Source: Spirometra erinaceieuropaei
Taxonomy: Eukaryota > Platyhelminthes > Cestoda > Diphyllobothriidea > Diphyllobothriidae
NCBI GenBank assembly: GCA_902702965.1
Contig: CACRXP010001286.1
Coordinates: 41,455 to 105,454, forward strand
DNA: 64,000 nt
Direction: 5' to 3'
How positions within the stretch are numbered: the first letter of the stretch is position 1; each line of letters opens with the position of its first letter. The translations under genes were made by a program, and so were the position numbers. Of this stretch, positions 35,134 through 47,167 are shown piece by piece. A model generated the notes under the pieces. The model was not told the origin of the DNA, made no database searches, and saw only the letters and a list, made by a program, of their open reading frames with translations.

Positions 35134-35284
35134 AACACCGTCTCTTATATCCCACCTACTCTGGGGCTTGATACGAGGGGTCGCGCTGGTTTCTCGACTC
35201 TAATAGGCAACTTTTGGGCTTAATCGGTCTCCGATAGACTAATAAATGTGATAAAATGTTTGTAACTGTAATTGTAATTGCTCG

Positions 35285-36530
35285 TTAGGGGAGAACGAGC
35301 CAACAGTCTGTATGGACAGATGGACGGAGTGGTTATGGACACACCAGTTGACCCGCTTTTGATGACTATAATCACGGACATGCTGGGAGCTTTCCAGCTC
35401 CGTTACGAAAGTAACAGTCAAAAATACTTCGGGCGCCTCTTAAATGATGTATTCGCCATTACACCGGAACAAAATGACATCGTAGTTCTATTGAGTGATA
35501 TAGATCAGGCGGACCCCTCAATCAGATTTGCATTGGAAGAATAACAGCCTGGTTTCCTTCCCCCACTGTAGGCGCATTTGAATAGAACAGTCTTCTTACG
35601 TCTATCGTAAGAAGACGTGGTTCGAGAAATGCACCAATTTTTGGAATTTCTCACTGCTAAACTTGAAATGTAGTCTTATCCGCTATTTGGCACATAAAGT
35701 GAGGAGGATCTGCTCAGCTGACAGCAAGGAGAGAGGACTTAAGACTGTCAGAAGTCTCTTTCACCAGAATGGGTACCCTGATCGATTCAATGTCAGAAAC
35801 ATGGTCAAAAGACCACCAAAGTCCACGATGCTGACGGCAGCAAAGGAAAGGCTTTTCATCTAGGTCCCATTTCAAGGGAATGTAGGGACATTTATGTCCG
35901 CCTTGTTTTAATCTGTTACAATATGTTTTATAAAAAGAACTTGACAAAACTTCGAATGAGACGACGAACTAGCACGTGCATTTTTACCTGCTGACGACTT
36001 TGTTCATATTTACTAGTTTGTAACAGTTGGGATACTGCTATCTTCATTTCCCGGATAGCCAACTCACTGTGACCAACTAATGGGCTTATCACTTACAGGG
36101 ACTCGGCAAGTGAACTTTTAAGAAGGCGCCTAACTCAAGCTGTATCAAGCACCTTTCCAGCAGCTGGCTTCCGTTTACTGTTCTCCAGTAGTCCCATTCT
36201 AAGAGGAGGTGGTATGAAAAAAATACCAGCCCAGACCACCTCTATTTACTTCTCCACCTGCTGCAGTGGAACTGAATATATTGGCCGCACGAGTCGGCGT
36301 CTGTCCTAAGAAGTGAAAGAACTTCTCCTGGTATGGTTAGGAAAGGATCAGCTAAAGAACATGAATAGCTTTTATCTCGAGCACATGGTAGACATAGACC
36401 ACCGTGTAGATGTCAGAGAGCTCTTCGGAGTGATTTACAAGTTCCCATCAACGTATCCAATACTACTTGTGTAGCGACTATTGGCTACGGCAGAGGCGGC
36501 TGCAGTCAGGGGGCGGATCGTGTTTCGTAG
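35285..36530 (+). pseudogene. Penelope-like element, RT to GIY-YIG, heavily mutated
   Basis: The frame at 35278-35544 reads YGQMDGVVMDTPVDPLL, a decayed form of the PLE RT motif before the active site. At the catalytic YVDD position it reads LLND (near RLLNDVFAIT), so the enzyme is dead. DPSIRFALEE follows, then RKKTWFEKC (about 35606) and CSLIRYLAHKVRRICSAD (35666 onward) with QNGYPDRFNVRNMV. Then, with frameshifts, ASELLRRRLTQAVSSTFPAA (about 36105), LLFSSSPILRGGG, CCSGTEYIGRTSRRLS (about 36255-36305), a TAA stop, and RLLATAEAAA near 36475. The order of blocks equals the element at 28667-29557, so the two belong to one subfamily. Confidence 0.83.
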
Positions 36531-36558
36531 CCGTACCTGCAGTAGATAAGTCCCAGCC

Positions 36559-37019
36559 AAACCCTTAACCCTAACCCCTAACAGGCACGACTACGAAATA
36601 AGATCTTGTCCAATCAGATTACGCAAAGCAGTCCTATGCACACAGAAGAACTTCATACAGACCCAGCAGTTGCCATAGGTTAAAGGCAACAGGCCAGCAA
36701 TCCACCCATATTCACCCTTCCCTCCGGCCACTATCGCCCTGATTCCGACTAGAAGTTTGGTGTTTCAGCCTACAAACCCGAACTGCCGCATAATCATCTA
36801 CTTCCCGCGGCGCCGATAAAATCTGATTGTGAAGTCATACATAATGAACATAATACTATTGAGCTACTGATTGGCTCTGAGTAGGCGTAATTACGTTATC
36901 TTGATGTTTGTCGTTTTCTTCTAACCTTCGAGTTGCCTGGGTTAGGGGTTTGGTGGTTAGGGGTTAGGATTAGGGCCTGGAGTTAGGGTTCGGGTTGTGG
37001 GTTAGTGTTAGGGGTTAGT
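36559..37019. repeat. Telomere-like tracts in both orientations
   Basis: CCCTTAACCCTAACCCCTAAC lies at 36561-36582 (C-rich strand up), and GGGTTAGGGGTT, GGTTAGGATTAGGG, GTTAGGGTTCGGG and GTTAGGGGTTAG follow at 36939-37019 (G-rich strand up). CCCTAA-like words also recur between 37056 and 37115. Between the two tracts is about 355 bp without a recognised feature. Confidence 0.6.
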
Positions 37020-37649
37020 TCTACGTTTACGACTTGGGTTAAACTGAGGGCAGCCCCAACCCTCACTCTGTCCCTAAGCCTCTCCCTCATACTAACTCAA
37101 ACCCTAGGACTAATCATACCTCTAAGCCCGACCACAACAATGCCCCTTTCCTTTTCGGAAATTTGCAGTTGTGCTATTTCAGCATAATCTCGCCTACCCA
37201 AAACGAATCAGCAGTTTTAGAGTTGCGAAGATTCCCAGTGAAAAATTCAAAGGGCAATTTGGTGAGCATACGTCTGCTTTCGATAAATTCTCTCCAGGCC
37301 TACACATTTATTGAAGTAGTTCAGTAGTATACATTTCATCAGGTGTCGCTGCACACCATGCCGAATGACGTTGACCTTGTCTTGTCCATTTCGATTGGCT
37401 GGTTGGATCTTTACCGTATTTGCATCATTGGCGCTTCAGTTTCAGCTCATTCATAGTTTTATTTGCATTCTTCATTAACTCATTTTTCACAGCAATTTTA
37501 CCGACGAGTGCGATTGCGTCATCCATAAATTCGCCTTTACCACCATTCCCGTATTACAGGCCGTCGGGGTTTAGCCATTTCTAGGACGGTCGTAAGATCA
37601 GATCCAACCCTCGCGCCTTTTATCCATTATTTCAATAACAGTACAAATG
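37020..37649. other. Unassigned stretch
   Basis: The start contains C-rich, telomere-like words (CCCAACCCTCACTCTGTCCC). The rest shows no motif and may be 5' sequence of the following LINE. Confidence 0.4.
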
Positions 37650-40600
37650 TACAGGCCTTAAGAGAATTTATCGAAAGCCTTGGAAAACGGACCTCATAAA
37701 GTTGTGCTGGCCAGCAGCGACCAAACCAGTCTCATACTTTCCAGGTGGTTCAAGATTGAAGGCTCCAACCCCGGTGTTTTTTTGTTAATCGGACTACTCG
37801 CCAGCGGAGCGTCTGACAAGTCGTCAACTATTTCTGGAGCCGAGGAAGCGGCTAAACGAAGGGGAGGACAATTTATTTATATAAAACAACCAAGAAAGAC
37901 GGCGTCCATCATTCCTTCTTTGGACAGTTCCGGTCGAATGACCGCGCAGCCGGCGTATTAAGTGAAGGCGTTAACCGCAATGTAACGACATCTCTCGTCA
38001 ACCGAAAACCAAAACTTATGTACACCAGCGCACAGAGTTTGTTATCAAATTTCCACGAGCTAAGAAATCTCATCTGTGATCTATCCCCTGACGTAATCTC
38101 TTTAACAGAAACCTGTTCAACCTTATACCCGGACAACTGTGAGTTAACCTTGCCTGGCTACCAGCATGGAAGGACGCCAGGGAAGAAGAGTACTCTGACA
38201 AAACCGATAAATTTTCAAGTACCTCCGAGGCAATCTGGCTGTCTATTAAACTGCCGGGCTCACCGAGCCTCGATGTCCTGACAGTCTATCGACCGTTGAG
38301 ATGGGACCACATTGCTGGCGCTCTCCTGCTGGAGGAGCTCGCAAAGTTTGCTACACGACCGGATATCCAAATCATGGGCGACTTTGACGCGCTTCACATT
38401 GACCGGAGCTCGGCCCACGCAATTAGCTCAGAACAGACCTTCGATGTTAGCCTTGTGAACACGACGCTGAAGTTATTCCTCACTCCGCACGTCATGTTTC
38501 CAACTGGAGTACGCGAAGGCCAGCAGGTCAACTGCCTTGATCATGTCCTCACGAAATCACAGGACAGCACTGGTGAGATGTCATGTCTGCCCTCCCTAGG
38601 TAAAAGTGACCAAGCCGTCCTATTATGGGATTGTCCGTTCTTTTCCATGCCCGAGAAGCATTTAGCGTGGGGATTTCGACCAAATAAGGGCTGAAATTAC
38701 ACGCATTGAGTGGCGATCCGTATTTGCTGGAGATGTACTGGAAAATTGGCAACGGTTCCAAGAAGTACCGCACAAGATCATCGCAAAGCATTCGCCGCTT
38801 TCACGAAAGGGATTAGCAAACAGACTTCGATGACTTATGCAAGTCTTAAAAAATGGAGTGGATAAAAAGCGAATGGTCTTGAAAAATTCACTTACTGACA
38901 GGAGCGCCATATCCATAGGTGCGTACAAAATCCAAAGAAATCGTGTCTTGGGACTTATTGTCAGAATAAGAAGGGAATTCGAAATGGATCTGGTTAACCG
39001 TGCCGCGGAAAACCTAAAATTGGTTTACGGTTACATTACATAGAGCACGAGCAACAAGGACCCAATTCAATTTCTAAGGACAGCTGAGGGCGAAAATCTC
39101 ACCGAAGGTCGAGCGAAAGCTGATCATCTTTTAAAATTTTTCCGGTCTGTTTTTAGTAGGGAAGCTGGATTCAACCCTCCCACGAGTGACTTCGAAGAGG
39201 CCACAGTAACTGAGACCGCTCAGTTCACCGAGACCCTGGTTATGAAGGAACGGATGAAGCTAAAGGAATCATTATCACCAGGTCACGGTGAGATTCGAGT
39301 CGAGATTTTGAAGGAATTCGCCGGTGAGTCGGCAAAACCACTCGTTCGAGGCCTGATGCCTGTCAGCCGACTGGAAATCAGAGTGGATTATGCCGCTGTA
39401 TAAGGGCGGAAGTCGGGCCTCCGCAAACAATTATAGACCGGTCAGCCTCGCCGCCATTTTCTTGAAAATCATGGAGAAAGTTATTAGGCAACAATTAGTG
39501 TAGTTCCTTGAACAACACCCTCTGCTCTCTGATTTACAGCATGGATTCCACAGAGACAGGTCCTGTGTGACAACGTTGCTCTGCTGTCGAAAGCATTGGA
39601 CACGGGCTGTTGATAGAGGACATATGCTGCATGGGGCCTATATCGACTTCAAGAAGGCCTTCGACAGTGTGTCTCACCATCGCCTTCTGTACAAACTCAG
39701 CCGTATAGGAGTGTGTGGTAAGCTATTGATGTGGATTCAAAGCTTTTTACTCGACCGTTCTCAAACTGTCCATGTCAGTGATCAGCAGTATGTGGAGGTT
39801 GCCGTTAAGAGTGGTGTTCCCCAAGGCTACGTTCTTGGCCCTACTCTGTTCATTATATATGTCGACGACTGCGTAGACCAACTGGATTGTGATGTCGCAA
39901 TGTTTGCCGATGATATAATGATCTGGAGTACCATCCGAAACGAAGTTGGCGAAGCGCGATTGCAGACATACCTAGACCGCCTCGAGCAATTGTCGAACGA
40001 CTGGCATTTACTGTTTAACGTTAACAGGGGTAAGTTCCTACGCGTCGGCGGAACCGGTTTACATAAACGCATGGTCTACCGCCTGACTGGCAAACTACTG
40101 TAAGAAGTTGACGTCCAGAAGGACTTGGGTGTGTGGGTCATAACTTCGCTCAAGCCTTCGCTGTACTGTTCAAAGTTAGCCAAGTCGGCGATGTCCATCC
40201 TATACCTCGTCAAACGAGCGATTTCTTCCTTTGATGATGTCTGCTTCGCCAAGGTCTTCCGAACTTTTTGGGCGGCCGCATCTGCAGTTTACTATCCACG
40301 CATGGAGACCCTGGACCGCTAAGGACCTTAGCCTGTCAGAAAAGGTTCAACGACGGGTACCCAAACTCGTAATTGGACAGGGCTCACTACCCTGCGAAAC
40401 GCGATCAGCTAATCTTTATCTCCTTCCTTTGAGCTACAGGCAGTTACGAGGTGACCGAATACAGGCTTTCCGCATCCTACGCAATCAGGACTGCTGCCTC
40501 GTATCCGGAGACTTCTTCGAGGCTAACTAACGAGGTCATCCACTCAAACTACGTGTGACTGGTGCCAGGCTAGACACATGGGAGTTCGTCTTCTTGAAAG

Positions 40601-41071
40601 AAGTGGTCGCAACTTGGAATGCTTACCCCGGGGAAGTTGTTATCTCTGCATCCGAAGAAACTTTTAAGAGGAAACTGGATCAACATTGCAGTACGCACCA
40701 CACTGCCAGCCGACCGCAACCGTCTTGTGTCTTGTGTCCCTCGATACTACTGTAAATCTTTAAGTAACACTCGTTTATATAAGTTATTAACATATGAATC
40801 ACGACGCACACCACTGCTCGCATACACAATGATGTTTGCTTGGGTGTGTTTCAAGTAACTATTGTATTACGCACCAACGCGAGTACATAAGCCTTCAAAT
40901 ACTGTTAACGCATGAAATAATGGGTTAATCTGTGCAGATCTTGATATCTTATTTGTGTTTCTTTGACGTTACTCCTTTTCCAATCTTTCCACATGCTTCC
41001 TCTGCGTGTAACAAATAGGGAATTCAAAGGCATACACCCAGCTTCCCTCAAATAAACTGAACTGAAATGAA
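37650..41071 (+). pseudogene. CR1-like LINE with APE endonuclease and reverse transcriptase
   Basis: An N-terminal frame at 37680-37961 has no recognised domain. The APE-type endonuclease follows: YTSAQSLLSNFHELRNL and ISLTETCSTLYPDNCEL (38018-38160), GDFDALHID (about 38378), LDHVLTKS and KSDQAVLLWD (about 38602). GDFN is changed to GDFD and the catalytic SDH to SDQ, so cleavage is probably lost. After stops and frameshifts RT begins: WIMPLYKGGSR (about 39387), NNYRPVSLAA, a TAG, then LSDLQHGFHRDRSCVT, YIDFKKAFDSVSHHRLLY (about 39641), SGVPQGYVLGPTLF and MFADDIMIW (FADD at 39902-39913, intact). The C-terminal part runs to about 40754. The 3' end has AATAAA (41051-41056) and a CTGAA-type tail. 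This is a near-full-length copy with many breaks. Confidence 0.9.
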
Positions 41072-42371
41072 CACACGTATACTCGCCAAATTTTCTTTTG
41101 GATTCTTCAGCGCGAATATCCCCAACTCATTGAACCTCGTTCAAAAGTCCACTATTGCGGAATGCATGTCAATATTAATGGGATCAACATGAATTGCTCT
41201 TGAGGCCATTATCTAGCGATGCATACCCAGTGTTATTACGCTGTGAGACTTTTCTGGCGCCACAACTCCACAACGATCGATCTCGCGTTGACGATGAAGA
41301 GCTTAGTTACTTGCATTTTATAAGTAGGCGTTTACACAGCATGAAGACGGGCAAACCACGTTCTTGTTTGCCTCCGGCACACTGCTCAGTTCAACCGACT
41401 TGCAGGACTCACAGGGATGAGCGCAAACGACATGCCGGTGATAATCTAATACTAATTGTTACGGGGAGTGCCTTAATAAACCGTGGCGTGAAGTGTTGGC
41501 CTTAAATACATACTTCAGAAAAGTCGTTATTAGTACACTACTGAGAACACCCCATGAAATATCCAAGGGATTGAGTGATAAAAAATTTGTACTGAGTATA
41601 GTTAATAGGAAAACGACCCTCAAAATTTTGAACACCAATCAGTCTATTTCGTTCTATTAATTCTAGGGAAACTGCACATGAAATCAACTGTTTACGAATG
41701 CATACAACGAAATTTTTGGGGGCGGAGGAAATAGAATTGTCGTAATATTCATTTTTATTATTTAAAGCTAGGCCATATGACGGTGGTTGTCCTCTGCCTC
41801 CATCATTAGAAGCAGTTTCGCGCCCCAAATTAAGCAAAATAGAGTTTGCAAATAAAACTTCTGAATACCCAAAGATTATTCTTTTCTTTAATCGATGTGT
41901 TTGTGCGTCAGAGCGTGTTCGCCCCGCTTCCAGGTTAAGTCAGATCACAGGCAAACATTCGCATAATGCACCCTATTATACGGATCCTTTAGGGTCAACG
42001 GGAAATCGCTCACATCAGTTAAACTTTATTGCTCCTAGCTGCTACCTATGAGTCTGCATCATACTTGTGCTCTGGTCTGTCTTTCCTTTTGACAACCTGA
42101 GAGGCTTGGACCACAGAAAAACGGCAGTCTTTTGTTGAAAAAAGCATCTAAATGACCGCGGAAACGGTCCTGGTGTTGGAACTTCTGAAGGTTTAGCTGG
42201 ACTTATTCGAAAACAATGTGAAAAGGGGTGAAAATTAGTGGAATATGGAAGTTATAGAAAGCTATAGCTATCTTCGGCGAAATATCGTTTCATATATGGC
42301 AAAAGTTTTGCAAGTATAAAGTCTGCCGGTCAACGCAAAAAACAAAATCCACGACTTTAAGAAACCACGTA
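41072..42371. other. Unassigned stretch
   Basis: Two 100-codon frames (41194-41505 plus, 41538-41837 minus) show no family motif. No RNA gene or known repeat is seen. Confidence 0.4.
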
Positions 42372-42700
42372 CAGGGCGTGACCGATCTGATGAAATGTTG
42401 GCCAAAATTCTGAAATGCGTTTTCAAGTAGGAAGGATTACTTGGGTGGGGTTGTAATGCTGCTTATCAAGCAACATACTCCCATGGCATTTCGGACTTGC
42501 TAGGATGTCGGCTTTCGAATGCACTTCATTTCGGAGATTGAAAAGCAGTGCATTCAAAAGCTGACATCCTACCGAATCCGAGATATTTTAGGATTACGCC
42601 GCAAGATAACCAGTATTGCAACCGCGCCTAAGTAATCCTTCCTAATCGAAAATGCATTTCAGAATTTCAGCCAACATTTCATGAGATCGGTCGCGCACTG
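42372..42700. mobile_element. Short foldback element, copy 8 (329 bp)
   Basis: It starts CAGGGCGTGACCGATCTGA after TA and ends TCGGTCGCGCACTG before TA. The two halves are inverted over nearly the whole length, with only about 30 bp around 42530-42550 unpaired (GAATGCACTTC/GCAGTGCATTC). The arm sequences correspond to the first 150 bp of the long family but lack the middle. It shares diagnostic bases with copy 4, so it looks like an internal-deletion derivative of that subfamily. Confidence 0.85.
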
Positions 42701-43085
42701 TAAAAGCCTGCTAACCCTAGGTAGGGGGACCTTAAATTTAAAACTGGTTTGTCCACGGCTAATAGCCCGTTTACGTGATTCACCTTTAAAGCCTTCTCGC
42801 TTTTGTGATTGAGCAGATAGGACTGGTGAGATGGGTTCGCTACCAGGATCACAAACATCCTCGACAAAAAATAAATTTTCCTGCAAGAAATTGAGGAATA
42901 ATTTTGTTGTGGAGATCCCGCCAACAGGTGCTTATTTTATGCCATAGTTTGTTCGATGAAATTGCAGTTCCAAACGTCTAATACTAATAGACAGTTCTGC
43001 GTGTTTCTTTCTAGATGGTCTTCGAATTTTTCATTGACAGCTATGCAAGGATGCACTTTCTGTGCTGTAACGCACATGACATCCA
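42701..43085. other. Unassigned stretch
   Basis: Nothing recognised. Confidence 0.35.
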
Positions 43086-43262
43086 GGCGCCCCGTTCCCT
43101 TGTGTGAAAACCTGGTGAGTTGCGCGGGAGGGAGTCAGATCATCTGTGGCAAGCGCAGACGGGTCATTATAACCCTGTCAGCCACCGCGCCCAGTCTTAG
43201 CATCAGCTGGCCAACCGACTCGAACAATCGATTTGTGCACGTCAGAGGAAGGCGAGAGTGAA
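43086..43262 (+). repeat. Short dispersed repeat, copy 1
   Basis: CTGTCAGCCACCGCGCCCAG, CAGCTGGCCAACCGACTCG and AACAATCGATTTG match CTGTCAGCCACTCTCCCCCC, CACCAACTGGTTGAGAG and GACAATCGATTGG at 59322-59390. It is GC-rich and not coding in a conserved frame. Confidence 0.5.
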
Positions 43263-43505
43263 TTGACTTGAAAACCTCATCCCCCCGTCATTTTTTCTTT
43301 AATATTGACACGATAGAGGTTATGATATATAGGGCCCTCCTCTAACACCTAGTCTGTTGAAGAAATCGGCAAAGGTAGGGTATGTAACCGCCTGGGTGGT
43401 TGATGTGTCTCATAGCAGTTTGCCTGGTAGTCGGTCGCGAGATGGGTTATGCAGGAAGCATATTATGACCTCCAATAGCATTATCGATATTAAGGTTGCC
43501 TCTTT

Positions 43506-43650
43506 TTGCTCAAGGTTAGGGTTTGGACAAAGGTGAAAATTGGTGGTAGTTGAGTTATTCCTGGGAATAGGGTTTCCAGGCTTGGGCTATAGTTTGAATT
43601 TGGGATGAAGGTTAGGTTAGGGGTTTTATGGTTTGGCTTATGGTTACTGT
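43506..43650 (+). repeat. Degenerate telomere-like tract
   Basis: GGTTAGGGTTTGG near 43506 and GGTTAGGTTAGGGGTTT near 43610, with intermediate GGGTTT- and TTGGG-type words. Confidence 0.45.
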
Positions 43651-43717
43651 TACATCCGACTTTTACTTAAATGCTTACAGGCTAAAGATTTCCTGCTGAA
43701 GGCATAAACTGTTGTCT

Positions 43718-43800
43718 TTGAGCAGGAATCCCAAACTTCAGGCGACTAAAACTCTTGTCCCAGCGATTGTGTCTCCTACTTCATGACTGCTTCCTGGGAC
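43718..43800 (+). repeat. Orphan PLE-type terminus
   Basis: CAGGAATCCCAAACTTCAGG, CGACTAAAACTCTTG and CCAGCGATTGTGTCTCC match the right termini at 21060 and 32010. No PLE coding sequence adjoins it. Confidence 0.6.
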
Positions 43801-44843
43801 TCCTCTCTTTGCTTCTCTTGACAGCTATGATGACTGCCTTCCTCTTGGAAAACCTGAAACGTTGAGAGAAATTCTATCAGTACCCAAATTTAAAATCCCA
43901 TAGAACCCTTCTACTCTAGAACATTCGAGTAAGTGGATATTTTGTTGACGGCATTGCAATGGACTTTTTGCGGACACGACGTCCGTCAGTCCTATGCTCA
44001 CAATCACCCGAACCGCTTTCTTATCGTCCAGTTGTTTGTGGAATGATTGTCCGCGGGAAATGAGGTTTTCTTCGCCCCGCTGATGCAGACCTCAGTTCTG
44101 CCAACCCCACCACACTGTTCGTTTTTTCCTCCTCTGTTTTTGCTACTAACATGGACGTATTAAGGTTAAAAAGGCCAAAATTTATTCGCTCAAAATTCCA
44201 GAGTCTGTCGCACAAAGTACTCCAGTAATTGTGCCTCAAACTATGATTTTGTGTAGTGTGTGGCCTGAGTGCGACCCCAAGTATCAAAACTAGAGACGGT
44301 GCAATAACAGTATCGTTCTTTGAGGCTTTGCCACCGGAGTTGGAGAAAGTGTGGACTGTACCACTCACCGGGGTCGCATTGAGTGACTAACGGCTGGATG
44401 CTATCAGCCTCCCAACCTGGAGTCGAAATGGGTGCGTCATCAGACGTGTGCGCTGAATGAACTCACCTAAGACGCGAAGGCACGTGCAACCGAAACGGCG
44501 TTCGTCAAAGTTATGAAGAGCATGAGACGTGAGGATTGTCACGCCTTCTTACACCGAGCCCCACGTCTCTGTTAGTTAACAATGACAGTATAGAATTGGA
44601 AACAGGCATGTACAGCAGGATTTGTTGGAGCCAATAAATTTCGTGATGGCTCTTCTACTGCAGCCCGTCTCTGCAGAACATACGTAACGAATGAAAACGC
44701 GCAGCAGTATGAATTTGTACATAATGGCAATGCATAAGAGCAAGGTCAAGGTTTAAGGCAATGCGTAATCAAATGAAAAACGTTTCCATAAGCATTATAT
44801 AGGAAAGAGGGAGACGGAATGTTAACAACAAATCACAGTCACG
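43801..44843. other. Unassigned stretch
   Basis: A minus-strand 115-codon frame (44021-44368) has no motif. The stretch ends in the sequence gap. Confidence 0.35.
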
Positions 44844-44914
44844 NNNNNNNNNNNNNNNNNNNNNNNNNNNNNNNNNNNNNNNNNNGGTGGTGGTGGTGGT
44901 GGTGGTGGTGGTGG
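44844..44914. repeat. Assembly gap (42 N) next to a GGT microsatellite
   Basis: Positions 44844-44885 are N. From 44886 the sequence is about nine GGT units. The gap probably covers further GGT repeat or other sequence that could not be assembled. An open frame called across it is not meaningful. Confidence 0.95.
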
Positions 44915-46133
44915 GTCGTCGGACGAACCCGATAGACCCAGTGCGACTTTGTTTCTGTCCTTGTGATCTGATCACATTCGGTGCATCCTGGTGCATTCAG
45001 TAAACAGTCATGGCTATTATTTGACCTTAAAGAAATCTCGGGGACTAGTGAAACACATCTTTTGACAGGGGGTTTGACGCAGCGTATTTAGCTGGTTTTA
45101 AGGCGCATGCGTACGCAAATCCGTCTGTGTTTAAGTGGGTGGTTGCTAGGATGTGTCACTGACTGGGGTATGCAGTTGTTACACTAGACTATGAAGAATG
45201 TCACTTTGACTCACGACATGAACTGCGTAAAGCCCACGTGAGCGGTTAATCATTGGTGTGCGTGATTTTGAAACACACTAGACGCAAGATGGCGTTACTG
45301 TAGTTACTGCATACCTCTCTCACTTTTCTTTTCTTTCCCCCATGACGACTGGGAAAGACGGGTAGCTATAAGCTAGCTCAATCTCTATTTCTGTGCTTCT
45401 AGGGTTGCCTTACCAAAATGACCTAGTCGTACTGAGAACAAGACGTCTTCCAAATCACGATGTCAAGCATTTAAATTTAAAAAAGCATGAATGATAGCCA
45501 ATCAGACGAGCATATGCGGTCGAATGAGAAATGTGCCTTTTATCCTTTCTCTTCCCACCGAAAATATCTGTTGAAGTAACCTGAATGGCTAAATCTTCGC
45601 AACTATCGCCTGGATAGCGCCTGGTGCGTAAAGTGCCAAAGGCCTGTTAGCCAAAAGCGGATCAAATTTTCTTGCTGACTAAGAGGTCAACCAGCCGTTG
45701 TTTCAATAGATACATCGGTCACTTGGCCAAAGCACACGGGCTAGCCCGCCCTTTAAATCTGTAACGCAGGCCAGAACGACGGATATGTTTGACCATTCAA
45801 CTGAATTGACGATCAAGACGCGGTTTGATCATTTGCAAACACCGGATGACGCCTAGAGAACAACCTCAGAATTTCGGCCGTCAGTGCGATTTATTCTCCA
45901 GTTTCTCCAGTATCCCTATGACAACGCTGTACGCCCAGTGGTGACGCATGGTTCAAGGATAACAAACCAGTAACCTACATATAGATTTTGGGATCAAGCG
46001 GCTTGCCCGGATTCATCAGGTAATCGGATTATGCATATCTTTTCCTCCCTGGACGGTCATGTGACTCGCCTCCTTCGCTATTATATCACCGTCTCATTAT
46101 CACGGTCATAACTGGATAGAGTATATAAGCACC
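44915..46133. other. Unassigned stretch, TATA-like motif at its end
   Basis: No gene recognised. GAGTATATAAGC at about 46117-46128 lies just upstream of the first ATG of the PLE frame. It could be a promoter, but no functional evidence exists. Confidence 0.35.
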
Positions 46134-47167
46134 TTGACTTTCCCGGACAAAACGGTGAATAGAGGACATGTACGGTTTAGAAAATCACAATTACAGGCGA
46201 CGATCCACAAGCAGTTAATTTTTCTTCATTGTTGTAGCGACCATAGTATCCTCCACTTCGATATAAGCCCATTGTGCCAAATGAGACCAGAAGATGACTT
46301 GTGTGCCAAAATGGAATCCATGTTTTTAACTGGTATTATATCCGACGTTTACCATCGTCTTTGCCCTTTTGAAGTAACAATGTCGGGCCTTGGAAACCGG
46401 TGCGTCTCATGCTTATCTGAAAACCTATTCCAAGACGTTCTGCAACGAATAAACGCCACCACCAAGGACGCCAGAAGGAAGAAACCAGCAAATGTGCAAG
46501 AAAAACAGCAGTCTCTTCTTCGCTCTACCGATGAGAACGCAATGTCTCTATGGGTTGTTAACCTTTCCAAAAAGGATCTAACATCCCCTGACATAAGCTT
46601 TCTATCCAGCGGAATAAAGTTCTTTCATGTCGAGGCTGCACCTACGAACTTCCTAGCCAACTTTAACTCCCTCCCACTGACTTCCGCCGTCCCCGAAGAT
46701 ATACGTGCGGACATACGCAGCTGCGCCACTAGTCCCCTTTGGTAAGGGAAACATCATCAAACCTTACAGACCGAAGAAGAAAAGGGGTTGCAATCGTTGA
46801 AGACAGATGGCGGAATAGTTGTTATATCTGCCGACCAAGGTGGGAGCAACCGTCACCGTGGACAAGACTGACTACGTCAGCTTAAGAAAATCCAAATCCT
46901 CAATGGCAAGGGTGCCTACGCAACACTTGATCTAGACCCGACGAAAAAGCAGGCCGCGACTATGAATAAGAAGGTGGATGAGCTTGCCCAATTAAGACTT
47001 ATAAGTCCCGATGACTGCAGGTTTATGGTCTTCAGTGACCCCTGTGTTGCACAGGCGTACGGACTCCCAAAGGCGCAAAATGCAGATGCGTCATTGAGGA
47101 TAATAGTGTCACTTATTGGATTCCCCACCTACGACCTTGCCAAACGGTCACACAGGCACCTAGTGCA
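46134..47167 (+). pseudogene. Penelope-like element, N-terminal half
   Basis: The frame at 46134-46745 is the longest PLE N-terminal region in the window (about 204 codons). It contains RRKKPANVQEKQQSLL and WVVNLSKKDLTSPDISFLSS, the conserved block preceding RT in PLEs. Frameshifts and stops follow: TEEEKGLQSLKTDGGIVVIS (about 46770-46830), DKTDYVS, ATLDLDPTKKQAATMNKKVD (about 46920-46980) and LAQLRLISPDDCRF; then GLPKAQNADASLRIIVSLIG and FPTYDLAK (about 47060-47140), the first RT motif. The element stops at 47167, where foldback copy 9 begins. The rest of RT is absent here. A GIY-YIG remnant 1.6 kb downstream may be the other end of the same insertion. Confidence 0.85.

Noticed and set aside
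35590..35616. A perfect 11-bp inverted repeat with a 5-base loop
   Set aside because: It lies in the PLE coding region and is explained by the codons for the conserved SLLTSI-RKKTW string, so it is probably coincidence and not a terminator or regulatory hairpin.
44769..44996. Open frame spanning the N gap
   Set aside because: It is translated through unknown bases and a GGT microsatellite.
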